From a bacterium Scap17 (lineage in GTDB: Bacteria; Pseudomonadota; Gammaproteobacteria; Pseudomonadales; Halomonadaceae), in assembly GCA_013376735.1 (NCBI GenBank), contig VINJ01000001.1, forward strand, positions 1,922,001 to 1,986,000: a stretch of 64,000 bases of DNA, written 5' to 3'. Numbering within the stretch: the stretch's first letter is position 1; every line of letters starts with the position of its first letter. Below are positions 58,779 to 64,000 of this stretch, in pieces. A program made the position numbers and the translations under genes. Under the pieces are notes generated by a model. It ran no database searches and was not told where the DNA came from. It saw only the letters and a list, made by a program, of their open reading frames with translations.

Positions 58779-61700
58779 TTATCCGTTGCTGGTATTCACG
58801 GTCACGTCTTGATCGATATACAACGTTGCCTCACCAAGCTGATAAGTATCATACGTCGTGCCGTTGAACTCGGTCGTTGTCGCGGAGGATGTTGCCCCAG
58901 CCGCTTCCACGCTATCGCCTTCATCGCCATCGATAAACAGCTCGTTATCATCATCGGTGAGGTTCAATACCGTATCGGCATCGATTTTCAGACTGGTGCC
59001 GGTCTCGCTGCTGGCCGAGATATCGAGCACTTCGATGTTGGTCGCAGTATTTACCGAAGCATCCGCATCCAGCAGTGCAGTCAGGTCAATGCTTTCCCCA
59101 GTATTGTCGAAGCTCAAGGTATCAATACCTACGCCACCCTCGACGTCGAAGGTGAGTGTGGATGTCACGAGGGTGTCATCGCCATCACCGCCATCGAAGA
59201 TATTGCTGCCAGCGCCGCCTGAGAGGTAATCATCGCCCAGACTCCCGATCAGAGTGTCATCGCCATCGCCACCTTGGAGGGCATCACTTGCGCTACCGCC
59301 GGTCAAAACATCATTTCCCGTAAAGCCGTAGAGATAGACACTGGTATCGCTGCTGCTCTCATCAAAGATATCGGCTTCTGCGCCTCCAACAAGAATGGAG
59401 GAAGCATCAATCCCGCTGAATACCGAGCTGCCGTCTAGAAGATCAACATCAACTAGTGATGACAGTGTGCCTGTTGTTTCTGCATCGTAAACATCTGTGG
59501 CAGTAATACTCAAAGCATCAAAGAGTTCTACATCTACTAGGTTGATACCTCCTTGATCCAGCGTGACCGTCGCGAGAAGTTGATTTAGCGCTTCGTTGTC
59601 AATATCACCGCCATCAGCTGCAGTAATAGTGATCTGAGCATTGGCAGCGACGGTGCCAAGTACGCCATCGAATTCGGCACCTGTGTCTTGAACACTGAGC
59701 CCTAGAGCGATAGCCAAATCGTCATTCCACGTGAAATCTGGAGCAGTAATGAGTGAATCCACGTCAATTGTGACTAGCGCACTATAATCGATTACCACGG
59801 AGCGCAGGTTGTTGTCATAATCTGCAACAAAGACATTGCTATCGTAAAGATCAATAAGGCCTAATGCTTCCAGTCCCACGAGTCCGAGAAGTTCATCATC
59901 ATCTGCAGTCACGGTAGGGGCGACATTACTCACCGAATCCAGGCTCTCCTCGCCAATGAAGGTGATTTCACCCGTCGCTGTATCGCCATCACCATCCACG
60001 ACCGTGACACTGACATCAGACTCATTGACCTCCGTGCCCACCAACAACTGCTCGCCGCTGATGAGGGAGTCGATGACCTCACTGCTCGTCAAGGTGCCAC
60101 CGTCGGTCAGATCGAGTCCATCGATATTGATGACCTGGTTGGCGGACGCGGCAGGATCAGCGGTCAATCCACCCTCTGTGTTGAGATAGAGGACGGTCGT
60201 ACCAGTTGCCGAGACATATTCGGCACTGATATAGCTCGCAAGATTGTTGGTGGCGCTATCGACATAATAGGCCCCGTTGAGCATATCGCGCAGATCAAGA
60301 ATGTCTCCCGATCCGGCGCCACCATTATTGAAGTTGAGCACGGTGTCTGTTGCCGCAGCAGCGACAGTGCCCTCATCACCAGCTTCCCAGCGAATGACGT
60401 CGACGCCTGCTCCGCCATCAAGCACGGTGTCGGAGCCAGAACCGCCAATCAGTAAGTCACTGCCAGCGGCACCATAAAGTTTGTCAACGCCGCTACCACC
60501 GCGCAGGATGTCACTGCTAGTGCCTCCGTAGAGCTCATCATTTCCACCATAGCCATAAACAGACTCACCTGTATCGGCAGCATTAAGAGTATCCTCTCCC
60601 TCATCTCCTTCCTTGATCGGCGGTTGGTAGTCTCCCGAGAAAAGGTCGAGATCAAGATCGATAACAGTTGCATTGGCTGCTACATCGGAGGTTGCATCCA
60701 GCGTATCTGTAGCTGCAATACTGGTTGTGCTCAGGATGGATGAGATAATGGCATCCAGGTCCAGGATATCCAGCAGGCCGGTAAGAATCCCGTCTGTCGA
60801 TATAGTGAAGTCGATACTTGCCAAAATTTCATTTATTTCCAAGTTGGAAATCTGGCTGCCATCATACTTGGTGATAGTGATTGTTTCAGTTGACACTCCA
60901 CTCTGTGTAGTCACTACCAGCCCCAGCTCGCTTGCCATGGCTGCGCTGTAAGTCCAGCTGCTATTTCCTACGAGAGTATCCAGCAACTCCTCTACAGTAG
61001 GCACATCGACCAGAGGTACTGCATCTAGTGTAGCTAAAGTAAGCGCCAATAAGTCAGAGATGCCATCCAGATACGTGCTGACTGTATTGTAGATGTTGCT
61101 TGTGCTGATACTGACTGAAGCGAGGTTGTTGTCTACATCGTAAGCGTTGTAAAGCTGATTGTTATTCAGGTCTACAATACTTAGTACATTAGCACCCACA
61201 ATTCCCAGTACATCGTCAGTCTCTGTGACATTGACAATTGGCCGAGAATTGGCCTCGTCTGCGGTACTGAACTGGCCCTGGTGGCTGTAGCTATAGTCTC
61301 CAGAATCGATATTCAGGCTGAAGGATTCACCGGACAACGTTTCGACCGCCAGAATGCCATCGACGATGCTGACAGTATCGCCAGCTTCCAGACCAATCTC
61401 GGTAGAGGTGCCGGTCACGTCCGCGTAGGTGCCATCATCAGAGACACTGAATGTCAGGCCCTTGAATGTGAAGGACTGTACCTGCCCATTTGCCTCATCA
61501 GCCCCAAACCCGAAGTCACCCTCACCATCAAAGATGGAGCCGGTGTAATCCGTGTTCGAGCTCAGTGACTCCACGATGGTACTTGCCGCAATCGTCGGTA
61601 CATCATCAGTGATATCGATGTTCAAGGTACTGCTGGTGCTCGACGCGCCATCGCTAAGAGTGACAAGCACATCCACCGTGGATGACTCGGCATCTACCTG

Positions 61701-64000
61701 ATCAATATTGCCGAGCAGTTCTGCGCTGTAGACAACATTTGTACCATCCTCGGTGACGGAAACAACCATAACGGCCGTCGCTGCAGCGTTGTCGACATCA
61801 CTTGCCAGTGTGAGCGTGCGTCCTTCATCCGTGACAACCCAATCAAGCGCCTGGCCGTTGCTGGTGAGCGACTCGGTGGAGCTGAGTGATAGTGTTGCCT
61901 CACCGCTGGTATCAGCGAATGCCGGCGTGCTGGCGACGGCGCCCGCCACAGAGGCGATCAGCGCTTCCGAGATCGTCAGACGGTTGGCATTGCCCAGATC
62001 GAGGAAATCGTCGCTCAGCTTGGTCGCCGTATCGGTCACGGCGGCCACATTCTCATTTCCCGCATCGTCCGTCACGGTCATGGTCACGGTCAGCAGTCCC
62101 TCTGCCAGACTGGTGAGATCGACGCCTGACACAGTCACTTCGCCCGCCGCCGAGACAGTGATGTTCTCGGTCGGGACGGTGACAGAGCCATTGTCGGTAT
62201 CTGTGATCACGATCGTGAGATTGCTGCTGGTCAAGCCAGCTTCGACAGTGCCTTCGAATGTCACATCTGTCGCTTCTGCAGCGTTGAGGTCATCCCCATC
62301 AGCGTCCGTAAAGTTGATGACGCTCTCTGACGGAGCAGTCGTATCGATGACGATGTCTTGACTCTCGATGGCGCCATCGTTGCCGGCGGCGTCCTGCACC
62401 TTGAGCTGCACGGTGGCAGAGGTGGTGAGGTCGGTATCTACGTAGCTAACGGCAGTACCGGTCACGCTGTCGGTGATGTCTACCCAAGTGGTGCCATTGG
62501 TGCTGTAGAGCAGAGTTTCCCCGGTGGCGAGCTCGGTACTTAGCGTAGCGGTAACGGTCAGACCATCATCGTCATTGGTGATGAAATCATCGGCTGCGAG
62601 GCCAGTATCATCACTGATGGAGTCGATGGTGATAGTCGTTGTGGGGGCAGTGGCATCTATGGTCACTGTACCCAGATTGACTTCATTGCTGACGTTGCCT
62701 GCGGCGTCAGTAATGACAGCTGAGGCGTTGTAGCTACTGCCATCGGTCAACGTGTCAGCCGGGATGGTCACAGCCACAGTGCCTGCGTCGATATCCGTTT
62801 CATCCAGCTCCACATCAGCAGTAATCACATTGTCCGCATCATCTGTGTCAACCAAGGTGACCGTGGCCGTATCCCCTGCGACGGTATCCGCACTGAGCGC
62901 GACCTCGGCTTGCAGCCCATCTGCCAGCTCATCGATATTTACGCCATTGAGGGCTTCACCAATCACTAGTGACGGAGGTGCGCCCGGCGCCGTGTTATCA
63001 ACCGTCACAGCGCCCAGGTTCACGGCGTCGCTGACGTTGCCGGCCACATCGGTCTGACGGACCTGCACAACGCCATCGGCATAGCTGCCTTCGGCGAGGG
63101 TGAAGGTGGTGCCAGTGCCATCGATCCAGGTGCTGCCGCCGTCGAGGGAGTACTCCCAGGTCGCGCCAGTCTCGAGGCCACTGATGGTGACCTCACCATT
63201 GCTGGTGATGCCGTCGGCATCGAGCGTGTCGGTGGTCAACGCGAGGGCCGGATCAGCGATGGTGGCATCGATCGTCACCGCGCCGAGACTGGCCTCATTG
63301 CTGACGTTGCCGGCGACATCGGTCTGACGAATCTGCACAACACCATCGGCATAGACACCTTCCTCCAGTGTGAAGGTGGTACCGGTGCCAGCATCCCAGG
63401 TGCTGCCCCCGTCGAGGGAATACTCCCAGGTCGCGTCGATCTCGAGGCCACTGACGGTGACCTCACCATTGCTGGTGATGCCGTCGGCATCAAGCGTGTC
63501 GGTGGTCAGCGCGAGGGCCGGAGCGTCAGGCACCGTGAGATCACTGGTGGTGGTACCGTCGGTCTCGAACGTATTGCCCGCCACATCGGTCACGGTCATC
63601 GAGACGGTGAGGGTGCCCTCAGTGAGCCCGGAAGTTGCGGTGCTCAGGTCCAGACCGGTAACGGACAGATTGCCGGCACCGTCGACCGTGATATCAGTCG
63701 TGGCGACGGTGATCTCGTTGGCTGGATCGGCGCTGTCAGTGATGGTGATCACGACATTGCTGCTGTCGAGACCGGCCTCGATGCTGCCAGTCAGGTCGAC
63801 GGCGCTGATGTCTGCAAGATTGAGCAAGCCATCGTCACCGTCGACGAAGGCGATGCTGCCCGTCGGGGCGGTCGCATCGATCGTCACTGCGCCGAGGCTG
63901 GCCTCATTGCTGACGTTGCCGGCCACATCGATCTGACGAATCTGCACAACGCCATCGGCATAGCTGCCTTCAGCGAGGGTGAAGGTGGTACCGGTGCCAG
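58779..64000 (-). CDS. Giant RTX/Ig-like adhesin, C-terminal part (start lies beyond the right edge)
   Basis: 1,739 codons are open to the right edge. From N to C there are: bacterial Ig-like repeats (about 64000-62000; repeated TTDTLDADGITSNGEVTVSG and DVAGNVSNEASLGAVTIDAT); a bridging region; a duplicated 170-200-residue module (about 61240-60640 and 59920-59400; DVDNNLASVSIS and DYDNNLRSVVID), each followed by RTX nonapeptides (about 60575-60396, YGYGGNDELYGGTSSDILRG; and 59395-59165, LGDDYLSGGAGSNIFDGGDG). A C-terminal acidic domain (TNIEVLDISASSETGTSLKI, then DADTVLNLTDDDNELFIDGD) is the expected type I secretion signal region. Calcium would fold the RTX parts outside the cell. It is very acidic and Thr/Asp-rich with few Cys. 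The secretion genes follow directly. A role in surface attachment is by analogy with LapA/BapA. Confidence 0.92.
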   Translation of the reverse strand, partial: GTGTTFTLAEGSYADGVVQIRQIDVAGNVSNEASLGAVTIDATAPTGSIAFVDGDDGLLNLADISAVDLTGSIEAGLDSSNVVITITDSADPANEITVATTDITVDGAGNLSVTGLDLSTATSGLTEGTLTVSMTVTDVAGNTFETDGTTTSDLTVPDAPALALTTDTLDADGITSNGEVTVSGLEIDATWEYSLDGGSTWDAGTGTTFTLEEGVYADGVVQIRQTDVAGNVSNEASLGAVTIDATIADPALALTTDTLDADGITSNGEVTISGLETGATWEYSLDGGSTWIDGTGTTFTLAEGSYADGVVQVRQTDVAGNVSDAVNLGAVTVDNTAPGAPPSLVIGEALNGVNIDELADGLQAEVALSADTVAGDTATVTLVDTDDADNVITADVELDETDIDAGTVAVTIPADTLTDGSSYNASAVITDAAGNVSNEVNLGTVTIDATAPTTTITIDSISDDTGLAADDFITNDDDGLTVTATLSTELATGETLLYSTNGTTWVDITDSVTGTAVSYVDTDLTTSATVQLKVQDAAGNDGAIESQDIVIDTTAPSESVINFTDADGDDLNAAEATDVTFEGTVEAGLTSSNLTIVITDTDNGSVTVPTENITVSAAGEVTVSGVDLTSLAEGLLTVTMTVTDDAGNENVAAVTDTATKLSDDFLDLGNANRLTISEALIASVAGAVASTPAFADTSGEATLSLSSTESLTSNGQALDWVVTDEGRTLTLASDVDNAAATAVMVVSVTEDGTNVVYSAELLGNIDQVDAESSTVDVLVTLSDGASSTSSTLNIDITDDVPTIAASTIVESLSSNTDYTGSIFDGEGDFGFGADEANGQVQSFTFKGLTFSVSDDGTYADVTGTSTEIGLEAGDTVSIVDGILAVETLSGESFSLNIDSGDYSYSHQGQFSTADEANSRPIVNVTETDDVLGIVGANVLSIVDLNNNQLYNAYDVDNNLASVSISTSNIYNTVSTYLDGISDLLALTLATLDAVPLVDVPTVEELLDTLVGNSSWTYSAAMASELGLVVTTQSGVSTETITITKYDGSQISNLEINEILASIDFTISTDGILTGLLDILDLDAIISSILSTTSIAATDTLDATSDVAANATVIDLDLDLFSGDYQPPIKEGDEGEDTLNAADTGESVYGYGGNDELYGGTSSDILRGGSGVDKLYGAAGSDLLIGGSGSDTVLDGGAGVDVIRWEAGDEGTVAAAATDTVLNFNNGGAGSGDILDLRDMLNGAYYVDSATNNLASYISAEYVSATGTTVLYLNTEGGLTADPAASANQVINIDGLDLTDGGTLTSSEVIDSLISGEQLLVGTEVNESDVSVTVVDGDGDTATGEITFIGEESLDSVSNVAPTVTADDDELLGLVGLEALGLIDLYDSNVFVADYDNNLRSVVIDYSALVTIDVDSLITAPDFTWNDDLAIALGLSVQDTGAEFDGVLGTVAANAQITITAADGGDIDNEALNQLLATVTLDQGGINLVDVELFDALSITATDVYDAETTGTLSSLVDVDLLDGSSVFSGIDASSILVGGAEADIFDESSSDTSVYLYGFTGNDVLTGGSASDALQGGDGDDTLIGSLGDDYLSGGAGSNIFDGGDGDDTLVTSTLTFDVEGGVGIDTLSFDNTGESIDLTALLDADASVNTATNIEVLDISASSETGTSLKIDADTVLNLTDDDNELFIDGDEGDSVEAAGATSSATTTEFNGTTYDTYQLGEATLYIDQDVTVNTSNG
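62990..63522 (-). repeat. Two near-identical 270-bp Ig-like repeats in the adhesin
   Basis: The segments starting near 63521 and 63251 repeat with a period of exactly 270 bp (90 residues). Landmark strings such as GTGTCGGTGGTCA and GCGAGGGCCGG recur at the same offsets. A third, partial copy runs off the right edge from about 63890. Homogeneity suggests recent expansion or gene conversion. Confidence 0.85.

Noticed and set aside
62990-64000. Regular repeats at the right edge as a CRISPR array.
   Set aside because: The repeats are 270 bp, in frame and encode Ig-like domains; there are no short unique spacers.
1-64000. tRNA, rRNA, prophage, integrase or insertion-sequence features.
   Set aside because: None could be recognised. 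The short tandem duplications lack terminal inverted repeats or transposase genes.

Overview
The window is GC-rich, densely coded chromosomal DNA from a heterotrophic, probably marine gammaproteobacterium. The gene set (urate hydroxylase PuuD, TRAP transporter, NhaC-type antiporter, RTX adhesin with type I secretion, NADH dehydrogenase-SelD fusion) best fits Halomonadaceae, for example Cobetia or Halomonas. That placement is inferred from gene content, not from a marker gene. I see no rRNA, tRNA, CRISPR array, prophage or insertion sequence.

Layout. 1-5.3 kb: housekeeping and transport genes (NhaC fragment, alanine/glycine:Na+ symporter, queuosine-precursor transporter YhhQ, ParA-like ATPase with a histone-H1-like tail, inositol-phosphatase-family enzyme). 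5.7-11.0 kb: purine block 1 (pucG-allC, uraD, uraH-puuD). 11.1-16.2 kb: TetR regulator facing a dimethylglycine/N-methylproline-demethylase-like flavoenzyme, an FMN reductase, and a type II asparaginase broken by a 25-bp tandem duplication. 16.4-22.6 kb: a minus-strand TRAP transporter followed by a TauE exporter and a cytoplasmic gamma-glutamyltransferase homologue that may be oxamate amidohydrolase (HpxW). 23-28 kb: an unknown membrane protein, an Lrp/AsnC regulator, a urate/xanthine permease, a monooxygenase-fold protein and a nitroreductase. 28.2-35.8 kb: purine block 2 (xdhA-xdhB-xdhC-guaD with a divergent RutR-like TetR regulator). 36-37 kb: two unknown genes. 37.4-44.6 kb: an RpiR regulator, a polar-amino-acid-type ABC transporter with an amidase, and allantoinase puuE. 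44.7-50.5 kb: an XPD-like helicase with a nuclease domain, a FAN1-type nuclease and DUF3581. 50.7-53.8 kb: NDH-SelD fusion and AcpH. 53.8-64 kb: type I secretion system and the C-terminal 1,739 residues of a giant RTX/Ig-like adhesin that runs off the right edge.

How the genes work together. The purine genes give nearly a full route: guanine to xanthine (GuaD), urate (XdhABC), 5-hydroxyisourate (PuuD), OHCU (UraH), allantoin (UraD), allantoate (PuuE), ureidoglycine (AllC), then glycine and oxalurate (PucG). The GGT homologue could add the oxamate-to-oxalate step. The genes sit in at least five transcription units. Seven promoters in the window have sigma-54-like -24/-12 elements (GG-N10-GC with near-consensus flanks): in front of pucG, uraD, the TRAP operon, the urate permease, xdhA, the ABC transporter and puuE. 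An NtrC-type 17-bp palindrome lies between uraD and uraH. A TGACC-N4-GGTCA operator occurs at both uraD/uraH and xdhA/tetR. My main hypothesis is a nitrogen-controlled (RpoN/NtrC) purine-salvage regulon with a RutR/XdhR-like repressor laid over it, possibly extended by a TRAP-HpxW-TauE oxamate module.
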